This document shows positions 1 to 5,736 of a DNA stretch of 11,677 nucleotides, one piece after another; position 1 is the stretch's first letter, and each line of letters begins with the position of its first letter. The notes under the pieces were generated by a model. It was given only the letters and a program-made list of their open reading frames with translations. It had not been told where the DNA came from and made no database searches. Position numbers and translations under genes: made by a program. The DNA is from Candidatus Aminicenantota bacterium (GTDB lineage: Bacteria > Acidobacteriota > Aminicenantia > UBA2199), in contig JAPKZM010000209.1 of the NCBI GenBank assembly GCA_026393775.1, positions 1 to 11,677 on the forward strand, given 5' to 3'.

Positions 1-429
1 GAAAAACATGGCCGGCGGATTTCCGGCGGCGATTGTATTGAAAAAGTCGGTGTGGCCGCGAAAGGGGAGCCCGCTCTGCAGCCATTTGTTCTTGTTGACC
101 GGCGCCGTGACCAAGGCGTGGACCTGGCCCGCCAAGGCCATGTCCACAGCTTTTTTCACAAAAGCAAAGGAAAGATCTTCGCGGCTGGAGTCGCCGGCCA
201 CTTCCAGGAAAGCGATTTCACCCTTTTTCATCTCGGCGATGTTATGGATATCCGGGATGGCGGCGGCAGGGAAAAAACGCCGGCTGCCGACGATGACCAG
301 GGGAAGAACCGGGGAATATGAAACTAGACTTTTCTGGATTACCTCGGGGCCGATTCCCTGCGGATCACCGATCGTGACGGCAATGACTTTATTTTGCCGG
401 TTCGGGTTTTTCGTGTTTTTGTTCGGCAA
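1..429 (-). CDS. pdxA: 4-hydroxythreonine-4-phosphate dehydrogenase PdxA, N-terminal part
   Basis: PdxA oxidises 4-phosphohydroxy-L-threonine with NAD(P)+ in the DXP-dependent pyridoxal phosphate pathway in the cytoplasm. The 143 codons present show the family hallmarks: ITIGDP-like VTIGDPQGIGPEV near residues 18-30, TAPVNK at about 108-113, and GHTDFF at about 125-130, whose His is the expected first metal ligand (the family usually has GHTE). The gene is cut by the left edge; the full protein is normally about 330 residues. No ATG or GTG lies in frame between an upstream TGA and the conserved VIAVTIGDP. The only ordinary start is TTG at 429-427, which gives a 14-residue lead-in and overlaps the end of the hfq-like gene by 41 nt. 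No Shine-Dalgarno site precedes it, so translation is probably coupled. The family call is secure; the start is less so. Confidence 0.88.
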   Translation of the reverse strand, partial: MPNKNTKNPNRQNKVIAVTIGDPQGIGPEVIQKSLVSYSPVLPLVIVGSRRFFPAAAIPDIHNIAEMKKGEIAFLEVAGDSSREDLSFAFVKKAVDMALAGQVHALVTAPVNKNKWLQSGLPFRGHTDFFNTIAAGNPPAMFF

Positions 430-715
430 AGTCGGGATTTTTATAGATGTACTTGATCTGGGATTTGAAGACGATCAGAGTGCCGCCATCCAGCTTTTTG
501 ATTTTGAGACATTTTTCGTCATACCAGTCAAGCAGGCCTTTCAGCAGGTCGCCGTTCACCAGCTCCAGCACTAATTGCGTACGGTTGTTCATCTGTTTGA
601 TATAATAGTAGTTCTCGGCATGGGTTTTGTACGGCGGCGGCGGTTTGCGCTTGTTTTCCTTGTCCGATTTTTGTTTTATTTCTCTCAAGTTCGGTTTTAT
701 CAGTTTTCTGATCAT
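389..715 (-). CDS. Hfq-like Sm-fold RNA-binding protein with basic N-terminal extension
   Basis: Small protein of 108 residues. Residues about 34-92 read as an Sm/Hfq fold: a short N-terminal helix region (ENYYYIKQM), an Sm1-type stretch with LVNGDLLKG at 52-60 and WYDEKCLKI at 64-72, then an Sm2-like strand VFKSQIKYIYK at 82-92. Hfq normally forms a hexamer that pairs small RNAs with mRNAs. Here the usual Y/F-K-H signature of Sm2 reads F-K-S, so the His is lost. Residues 1-33 are Lys/Arg-rich with four consecutive prolines (25-28), and the C-terminus is charged (EQKHEKPEPAK). ATG at 715 has GGAAGGAG 7 nt upstream. The gene has its own consensus promoter and precedes pdxA, which it overlaps. 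I recall similar divergent Hfq proteins in Acidobacteriota, but that is memory, not a search. RNA-chaperone function is inferred. Confidence 0.75.
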   Translation of the reverse strand: MIRKLIKPNLREIKQKSDKENKRKPPPPYKTHAENYYYIKQMNNRTQLVLELVNGDLLKGLLDWYDEKCLKIKKLDGGTLIVFKSQIKYIYKNPDFAEQKHEKPEPAK

Positions 716-722
716 GACGACT

Positions 723-730
723 CTCCTTCC
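723..730 (-). promoter_or_regulatory. Ribosome binding site of the hfq-like gene
   Basis: GGAAGGAG on the minus strand, 7 nt before ATG 715. The same 8-mer precedes the glmU-like gene, so this is probably the organism's strong Shine-Dalgarno form. It fixes the hfq-like start at 715. Confidence 0.8.
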
Positions 731-742
731 AGGGTTGCGGCC

Positions 743-771
743 ATTATAATTTTGTTTTCAAAAAATGTCAA
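743..771 (-). promoter_or_regulatory. Consensus sigma70-type promoter of hfq-like/pdxA
   Basis: On the minus strand, TTGACA (771-766), a 17-nt AT-rich spacer and TATAAT (748-743) match the full housekeeping consensus. The start of transcription is predicted near 736, giving a leader of about 21 nt that carries the GGAAGGAG site. It lies in the 114-nt gap after the glmU-like gene, so hfq-like and pdxA can be transcribed independently of it. Confidence 0.85.
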
Positions 772-829
772 CTTCAAGGTGAAAAAGGTTTCGCTCCTTG
801 TGTTAGGGCCTATCGAGGCTTATGCGAGA

Positions 830-1852
830 TCAGGCTTCCCTTTTTTCGAAAATGACCTTTTCGTTGTCAGCGACACGGACGTTTTTCAAGTAGGCGTAGG
901 GACCGATATGGCAATTTCTGCCGATGCGCGTGCCGACGGCCAGGTAGGTGCAGGGATAGATGACCGTGTCCATCCCGATCTCCACGCCGTGTTCAACGGT
1001 CACCGTCGCCGGCTGCAGGATGGTGACGCCGCATTCCAGTACCAGCCGCCGCTGATTCCCGAGGTTGAATTTTTCATGCGCCGTTTGCAGATCCCGGCGG
1101 TCGTTGATGCCGATGGCGATATCGCAGTCATCGGCCTGGACCGCGGTCACCTTGAAATTTTCGCTGCGCAGGATGGCGATGATATCGGTAAGATAATATT
1201 CCTTTTTGGCATTGCGGTTGCCGATCTGGGCCAGAAGCGGGAACACGATGCGGTTATCAAACAAGTAGATGGCGGCATTCACTTCGCGGATCAGCCGCTG
1301 TTCGGGATCGGCATCCTTTTCTTCCACGATGCCCTGGACTTCCCCCTGCCCGTCGCGGACGACGCGGCCATAGGGCGGCGGGGTGCCGGGGAAGACGGCG
1401 GAAATGAACGTGCACTGGGCCCGCTCCCGACGGTGAGCGGCAATCAGTTTTTGCAATGCGTCCACCGTGATGTAGGGATTGTCGCCTACCGCAACCAAGA
1501 GTTCGCCATCATGCCCGGCGATATGTTCCCGGGCGGCCAACAGGGCGTGCGCCGTGCCCAGCTGTTCCCACTGCCGCGCGTAAACCACCTTGCGTTTGAC
1601 CGCAGCGGCAATCTCGGCGTAATCGTCGCCGACGACAACGACGATGTCCGGATCGGCGATACCGCAAGCGACGAGGCCGTCCAGCAGGTAGTGAATGATC
1701 TCCTTGCCGAGAATTTTATGTAGGACCTTGGTTTTTCCCGATTTCATGCGCGTGGATTTGCCGGCGGCCAGCACCACCGCCTTGATTTTGTCAGCCATGA
1801 AGCCATTGTAGTGCCAAGGCGCCCCGAAGTCAATGTTGATCAAGAGGCTCAT
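830..1852 (-). CDS. GlmU-like UDP-GlcNAc pyrophosphorylase, lacking the acetyltransferase half
   Basis: The N-terminal domain is a clear GlmU-type nucleotidyltransferase making UDP-GlcNAc from UTP and GlcNAc-1-phosphate. Motifs in order: LAAGKSTRM (28-36), KVLHKILGK (42-50), QLGTAHALLAA (97-107), VGDNPYIT (122-129, with the metal-binding Asp), YGRVVRD (161-167), IVEEKDA (175-181), EVNAAIYLFD (190-199), EYYLTDII (218-225) and GINDRRDL (248-255). After about residue 275 only a few hexapeptide-type turns follow, and the protein stops at 340 residues, whereas bifunctional GlmU has about 450-460. The acetyl-CoA-binding left-handed helix is therefore missing, and no continuation is evident before the hfq-like promoter. 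The start at 1852 is chosen for GGAAGGAG 8 nt upstream; the internal ATG at 1798, closer to the usual GlmU start, has no such site. UDP-GlcNAc feeds both peptidoglycan and lipid A. A related sugar-1-P substrate is possible. Confidence 0.85.
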   Translation of the reverse strand: MSLLINIDFGAPWHYNGFMADKIKAVVLAAGKSTRMKSGKTKVLHKILGKEIIHYLLDGLVACGIADPDIVVVVGDDYAEIAAAVKRKVVYARQWEQLGTAHALLAAREHIAGHDGELLVAVGDNPYITVDALQKLIAAHRRERAQCTFISAVFPGTPPPYGRVVRDGQGEVQGIVEEKDADPEQRLIREVNAAIYLFDNRIVFPLLAQIGNRNAKKEYYLTDIIAILRSENFKVTAVQADDCDIAIGINDRRDLQTAHEKFNLGNQRRLVLECGVTILQPATVTVEHGVEIGMDTVIYPCTYLAVGTRIGRNCHIGPYAYLKNVRVADNEKVIFEKREA

Positions 1853-1856
1853 CCGG

Positions 1857-1885
1857 GTGACTCCTTCCGGGGGCTATGCTATAAT
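1857..1885 (+). promoter_or_regulatory. Extended -10 promoter of waaA operon
   Basis: GTGACT (1857-1862, 4 of 6 to TTGACA), a 17-nt spacer, then TATAAT (1880-1885) preceded by TGC, which makes a perfect extended -10 element. Only 5 nt separate TATAAT from ATG 1891, so transcription should begin at or within a base or two of the start codon. Confidence 0.75.
1861..1868 (-). promoter_or_regulatory. Ribosome binding site deciding the glmU-like start
   Basis: GGAAGGAG on the minus strand, 8 nt before ATG 1852, identical to the site before the hfq-like gene. It supports an 18-residue N-terminal extension over the start at 1798. It lies inside the spacer of the divergent waaA promoter, so the two genes share these bases on opposite strands. 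I could not identify a convincing promoter for the glmU-like gene itself. Confidence 0.75.
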
Positions 1886-1890
1886 GCGCT

Positions 1891-3138
1891 ATGCTCATAC
1901 TCGATATTCTTTACGTACTCCTCCTCCTTTGCACGTTCCCCTTCTGGGTCAAGTACATTTTCAAAAAAAAATATCGCCGCCTGCTCAAGGACAGGCTGCG
2001 GCCGCAAATACCGGCCTGCAGCGAACCAACTATCTGGCTGCACGCCGTTTCGGTGGGCGAAGTGCGCAGCTTGAAGTCGTTGATCCAGCGCTTGAGCGAG
2101 AAAAAGCAGGACGTCATTTTGTCGGTCACCACCCCAAGCGGATATGAATTCGCCCGCAAGGAATACCCGGGGTTGCGCGTCATCCTTTCGCCGCTTGATT
2201 TGTCCTTCACGGTCAAGCGCTTTATTCGCTGCCTGAACCCCAAGCTGGTCATTTTCAACGAGCTCGAAGTCTGGCCGAACTGGATATCGCTGCTGCGGCG
2301 GAAAAACATCCCCATGCTCTTGATCAATGGCCGCATATCCGCAGCGGCGTTCAGGCGCTACCGCTTTTTCAGCTTTTTCTTGTGGCGTTTCTTCAGGCAG
2401 ATCGACTGTTTCCTGGTGCAGAACAATATTTACAAGAAGCGCTTTCAGCAATTGAGAATCCCCGCCGAAAGAATTGTCGTCTGCGGCAACATCAAGGCCG
2501 ATGAAGCCGACCGCAGCATGCGACAACTGCCGACCCGGCAGGAAGTGCTGGCGCACCTGCGCCTGGGTTCCTTATCCAAAAAGATCATCACCCTGGCCAG
2601 CAGCCATGGCGGCAGCGAAAGTATCGTCATTCCCGCCATCGAGCGCTTGAGCGCGGGCTTTTTGTTCATCATCGTCCCCCGCCATGTCCAACGCGCACAG
2701 ACCATCGCCCGGCAGCTGAAGCGTAGCGGTTTGAAATACGCCATTTTCAGCCGCCAGCAGCCCATGGCTCCCGACATTCAGGTCCTGATCTACGACCGCA
2801 TGGGTTATCTGCTCCCGATCATGAGCGTCACCGACATCGTCTTCATGGGCGGCACCCATGACGCGAAAATCGGCGGCCACAACCTGTACGAGCCGGCGGC
2901 CATGGGCAAATTGATCGTGGGCGGTCCTCATTACAACAATTTTCCCGACATCGGCAGCGAGCTGGAAGCGGCCGGAGTGTATCACCAAATCAATCAAAGC
3001 CAAGAACTGGTGGATTTCGCCGACCGTTTCCAAGACCTCGACCTGGACCGGATCGCCCAGAAAGCCCTGAAAGCCGTTGCCCAGAGAAAAGGATCCCTGG
3101 CATGCACTTTAGATCAAATTCAACGCTTCATCGGCTGA
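1891..3138 (+). CDS. waaA: 3-deoxy-D-manno-octulosonic acid (Kdo) transferase WaaA/KdtA
   Basis: Transfers Kdo from CMP-Kdo to the lipid A precursor at the inner face of the inner membrane. The 415 residues match family length (about 425). An N-terminal membrane anchor (about 2-20) and a basic patch (21-36) precede the GT30 domain with WLHAVSVGEV at 49-58, where Glu57 is the expected catalytic base. The C-terminal Rossmann domain carries the signature GGTHDAKIGGHN followed by EPAAMGK and GPHYNNF, matching the family GGHNxxEPA region. Whether it adds one or two Kdo residues cannot be told. ATG 1891 is the only reasonable start: no other Met occurs before the catalytic motif. No Shine-Dalgarno site exists, and the promoter -10 is 5 nt away, so the message is probably leaderless. 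It is first in an operon with lpxK, lpxL-type and rph. A run of nine A (1963-1971) encodes three lysines. Confidence 0.95.
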   Translation: MLILDILYVLLLLCTFPFWVKYIFKKKYRRLLKDRLRPQIPACSEPTIWLHAVSVGEVRSLKSLIQRLSEKKQDVILSVTTPSGYEFARKEYPGLRVILSPLDLSFTVKRFIRCLNPKLVIFNELEVWPNWISLLRRKNIPMLLINGRISAAAFRRYRFFSFFLWRFFRQIDCFLVQNNIYKKRFQQLRIPAERIVVCGNIKADEADRSMRQLPTRQEVLAHLRLGSLSKKIITLASSHGGSESIVIPAIERLSAGFLFIIVPRHVQRAQTIARQLKRSGLKYAIFSRQQPMAPDIQVLIYDRMGYLLPIMSVTDIVFMGGTHDAKIGGHNLYEPAAMGKLIVGGPHYNNFPDIGSELEAAGVYHQINQSQELVDFADRFQDLDLDRIAQKALKAVAQRKGSLACTLDQIQRFIG

Positions 3139-4076
3139 GCCGCCCGGCGCTGAACCTGGTCTCGCTGCTTTTCAAAACTGTTTCCCTGGTCAATTTGAAA
3201 ATCAAAGCCCTGCGCCAAAAGAATTTTCCGGACTTGTTCATCATTTCGGTTGATAACCTGTCCTTCGGCGGAACCGGCAAGACCCCACTGGTCATGGCTA
3301 TCGGCCGGGCTTTGGCCGAGCGGGCGCTCCCCTTTGCCATCATCCTGCGCGGTTATCGCTCCGGCCTTGAAATCAAGGGCGCCCTGGTCCAGGCAACCCA
3401 TTCGCTGGAAGAAGTCGGGGACGAGGCCTGGCTGCTGAAAAAACACTTCCCTGACCACGACGTCCTCATCGGCCGCGACCGGCTGCGATCCATCGCTACA
3501 GCGGCGGCCAGGAATAACCATATCGTGATCCTGGATGACGGATTGCAGACCAGCCAACTCAGGAAGGACTTCAGCATCATGCTGGTCAACCCCGGCCATC
3601 CATATTTTTATTTACGGAACTTCAAGTTCCTGGCCCGGGGCGAGAACCTGGTGCTGCATTACCGGCAGCGGGCTGAAAAGGGGGAAGCTCTCCCGCCAGG
3701 AGCGTATGACTTTGCCCTGGAAGGTTTTCGCGACAGCCGCGACCGGTCGGTGGATATCGGCAGCGCCAGGATCATCGCTTTTTCGGCGCTGGGCGACAAT
3801 GAGCGCTTTAAAAGGGACTTGGGCTGGTACCATTTGGAGGCTTTTCGGGAATTCCCGGATCACCATACCTTTTCCCTGGCCGACATCCAAGCCATGGAAA
3901 ATCTGCGCCGGGAGAAAGACGCAACTTGGGTCGTCTGCACAGAAAAAGATTTTTGCAAATTAAGCCATTTCCTCGATGCGTCCTGCCCTTTCATCTATGT
4001 TCGAAATAGGATAGAATTGCCTGGTAATGCCATTGAACAAATCATCCAATATGCCGCAGAAAAAAAATTCCTTTAA
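3102..4076 (+). CDS. lpxK: Tetraacyldisaccharide 4'-kinase LpxK
   Basis: Phosphorylates the 4' position of the tetraacyldisaccharide to make lipid IVA, the substrate of WaaA, at the inner membrane. It has 324 residues (family about 330). An N-terminal amphipathic segment (about 10-35) precedes the P-loop GGTGKT at 56-61 in VDNLSFGGTGKTP. ILRGY (81-85), GDE (106-108), DDG (145-147), DHH (253-255) and TEKD (280-283) follow; these hold the residues known to bind Mg-ATP and act as base in Aquifex LpxK. The residue after DDGLQ is Thr150, where the family usually has His. The start at 3102 lies 37 nt inside waaA and has AAGGA 8 nt upstream. The stop lies inside the next gene, so the operon is translationally coupled. 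Confidence 0.95.
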   Translation: MHFRSNSTLHRLSRPALNLVSLLFKTVSLVNLKIKALRQKNFPDLFIISVDNLSFGGTGKTPLVMAIGRALAERALPFAIILRGYRSGLEIKGALVQATHSLEEVGDEAWLLKKHFPDHDVLIGRDRLRSIATAAARNNHIVILDDGLQTSQLRKDFSIMLVNPGHPYFYLRNFKFLARGENLVLHYRQRAEKGEALPPGAYDFALEGFRDSRDRSVDIGSARIIAFSALGDNERFKRDLGWYHLEAFREFPDHHTFSLADIQAMENLRREKDATWVVCTEKDFCKLSHFLDASCPFIYVRNRIELPGNAIEQIIQYAAEKKFL

Positions 4077-4971
4077 GCACCGTCTGGAGTACTCGCTCTT
4101 TGCCGCCCTGATCTTTTTTATCAAATGTTCGCCAGCCTGGTTCGTACCCGCCTGGAGCAAAATACTGATTTTTTTTTTGAAAAAGGGCAGCCGCAAACAT
4201 TCGCGCCTGATCGCGAAGAATCTGGCCGGCGCTTTCCCGGCAGCCTCGCCGGAATGTCTTGAAGAACTGCAAAACAAAATCTACAGCCATTTCGGCCGCA
4301 TGTTCGTGGAAATCGCCCGGACTTTCGCCCGCCGTGAACCCCAGGCCGTCCTGGCTCGTAGCCGCATCCTCCATCCCGAAGTGATTGAAAAGGCATTGCA
4401 AAAAAAGCGCGGTCTGGTCATCTTTTCGGCCCATTTCGGAAACTGGGAATGGATCCCGCTGATCCTGCATACCCATCTGGGCCGAGACATCCTCAGTATC
4501 GCCCGGCCCATGGACAATCCCCTGCTGGAAAAAAAAGTAAGGGAATTCCGCGAAGCCATGGGCTCAAAAATAATCTATAAGAAGGGCTCGTTGCGGACCA
4601 TCCTCACCCGCCTGGGGGATAACCAGATCGTGTACCTGCTGATCGACCAGAATACCGTGCCGCGGGAAGGAAGTTTTGTCGATTTCTTCGCCCGTAAAGC
4701 CAGTACCAATACCACCGTGGCGCAATTGTATTTGAAAAAAAATATCCCGGCAGTTCCTGTTTTTCTGCACTACGAGGGGAAGGAAATAATCCTGGATGTC
4801 TTGCCGGAAGTCGATTTCTCCGCCGCTGCCGGCGGTCCGGACGGCTTGCTGGAACTGACCCAACAAATGACCGGGTTGATTGAGACGCAGATTAAAGAAT
4901 TCCACGAACAATGGTTCTGGTTTCATGACCGTTGGAAAACCAGGCCGCAAGGAGCAGCGCATGAGAGTTAA
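4027..4971 (+). CDS. LpxL/HtrB-type lipid A late acyltransferase
   Basis: Member of the LABLAT acyltransferase family that adds a secondary acyl chain to Kdo-lipid A from acyl-ACP at the inner membrane. A hydrophobic segment spans about 24-52. The catalytic H-x4-E motif is HFGNWE (136-141); ARPMDNPLLEKKV (159-171) and LLIDQN (204-209) follow, and the C-terminus ends with WFWFHDRWKTRP (296-307), the family's closing motif. Its place after WaaA and LpxK, the steps that make its substrate, supports this role, but acyl length and position (LpxL, LpxM or LpxP type) cannot be assigned. The start may be ATG 4027 or ATG 4051; neither has a good ribosome site, and both overlap lpxK (50 or 26 nt), so coupling is likely. 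A T10 run (4169-4178) lies within the hydrophobic segment. Confidence 0.9.
   Translation: MPLNKSSNMPQKKNSFKHRLEYSLFAALIFFIKCSPAWFVPAWSKILIFFLKKGSRKHSRLIAKNLAGAFPAASPECLEELQNKIYSHFGRMFVEIARTFARREPQAVLARSRILHPEVIEKALQKKRGLVIFSAHFGNWEWIPLILHTHLGRDILSIARPMDNPLLEKKVREFREAMGSKIIYKKGSLRTILTRLGDNQIVYLLIDQNTVPREGSFVDFFARKASTNTTVAQLYLKKNIPAVPVFLHYEGKEIILDVLPEVDFSAAAGGPDGLLELTQQMTGLIETQIKEFHEQWFWFHDRWKTRPQGAAHES
4949..4954 (+). promoter_or_regulatory. Ribosome binding site deciding the rph start
   Basis: AAGGAG 6 nt before ATG 4961. The frame stays open upstream to 4880, but the 27 extra residues are not RNase PH-like and are the lpxL C-terminus in another frame. This site fixes the start. Confidence 0.85.
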
Positions 4972-5689
4972 TGACAGGTCCGGACGGCAACTGCGGCCGA
5001 TTGCGTTCATTCCCGGGTACATCCGTAACGTCCCCGGTTCAGCCCTGTGCGAGCAGGGGAATACCCGCGTGGTCGCCACGGCCACCAGCGAGGAAAAAAC
5101 GCCCCATTTCCTGAAAAAAAGCGGACAGGGGTGGATCACGGCTGAATATTCCATGCTGCCGGGTTCTTCGGGCAATCAGCGCATCGCCCGCGAACGCGGC
5201 AAAATCAATAACCGCAGCGGAGAAATCCAGCGCTTCATCAGTCGGGCCTTGCGTACGGTCACGGATCTGAAGGAAATCGGCGCTAGGACCATCACCATTG
5301 ACACCGACGTGATCCAAGCCGACGGCAGCACCCGTTGCGCCTCGCTCAATGCGGGTTTTCTGGCCTTGATTCTGGCTCTCAAGTACATGGTCTACGAGCA
5401 ATTGATAGCCGACTTCCCTGTTTTTCATTTCATGGCCGCCGTTTCCGTCGGCGTCAAGGAGAGGGAAATTCTGGCCGATCTGGACTATGAAGAGGATTCT
5501 CAAGCCGACAGCGACATCAACATCGTATCCCGGGAAGACGGTTCCCTGATCGAAGTCCAGTCATTTTGCGAAAAAAAACCGCTGGCACTTGACCTTTTTC
5601 AGCAAGCCATGACCCTTGGCATAGAAAAAAACAGGGAGATCATTGCCTTACAGAAAAAAACACTCGCCGGCGCGGGCATACCTTTCTGA
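4961..5689 (+). CDS. rph: Ribonuclease PH
   Basis: Phosphate-dependent 3'-to-5' exoribonuclease that trims tRNA 3' ends, forming a hexameric ring of trimeric dimers. The product has 242 residues (family about 237-245). The N-terminus RQLRPIAFIPGY (9-20) aligns with the usual DGR-x-LRP start, followed by GSALCEQGNTRVVATA (26-41), the phosphate-site region ERGKINNRSGEIQR (78-91), DTDVIQADGSTR (114-125) and the metal-binding LDYEEDSQADSDIN (174-187). The start at 4961 has AAGGAG 6 nt upstream and overlaps the acyltransferase gene by 11 nt. It is the last gene of the waaA-lpxK-lpxL unit, a slightly odd place for an RNA-processing enzyme; coupling of LPS synthesis to tRNA processing is not implied. 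A hairpin follows the stop. Confidence 0.95.
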   Translation: MRVNDRSGRQLRPIAFIPGYIRNVPGSALCEQGNTRVVATATSEEKTPHFLKKSGQGWITAEYSMLPGSSGNQRIARERGKINNRSGEIQRFISRALRTVTDLKEIGARTITIDTDVIQADGSTRCASLNAGFLALILALKYMVYEQLIADFPVFHFMAAVSVGVKEREILADLDYEEDSQADSDINIVSREDGSLIEVQSFCEKKPLALDLFQQAMTLGIEKNREIIALQKKTLAGAGIPF

Positions 5690-5706
5690 CTTTTCCGGGC
5701 CTGGAG

Positions 5707-5736
5707 TTTCCGGTTATAAAGCCGGAAAAATTTATT
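5707..5736 (+). terminator. Probable intrinsic terminator after rph
   Basis: TTTCCGGTT and AGCCGGAAA form a 9-bp stem (one G-U pair) around an ATAA loop at 5716-5719, followed by AATTTATT. The U-tract is broken, so efficiency is uncertain. The hairpin lies between convergent genes and could also slow transcripts from the minus strand, although that side lacks a following T-run. Confidence 0.5.

Noticed and set aside
8..574. Plus-strand open frame at the left edge
   Set aside because: It is the mirror of pdxA and the hfq-like gene on the minus strand, both recognised by conserved motifs.
790..829. Possible terminator after the glmU-like gene (GCCT-CGAT-AGGC and AAGG-x7-CCTT with TTT)
   Set aside because: Both stems are only 4 bp and the T-run is short, so I cannot support an intrinsic terminator.
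575..1723. Long open frame on the plus strand (382 codons)
   Set aside because: It is antisense to the glmU-like gene, whose minus-strand frame shows every pyrophosphorylase motif; the plus-strand translation shows no recognisable family or start context.
1870..1920. Minus-strand promoter for the glmU-like gene
   Set aside because: Hexamers such as CATTAT or TATAGC occur, but none has an acceptable -35 at 16-18 nt. They mostly reflect the complement of the waaA TATAAT box.
4880..4960. Upstream extension of rph
   Set aside because: The extra residues are not conserved in RNase PH, and AAGGAG sits correctly for ATG 4961.
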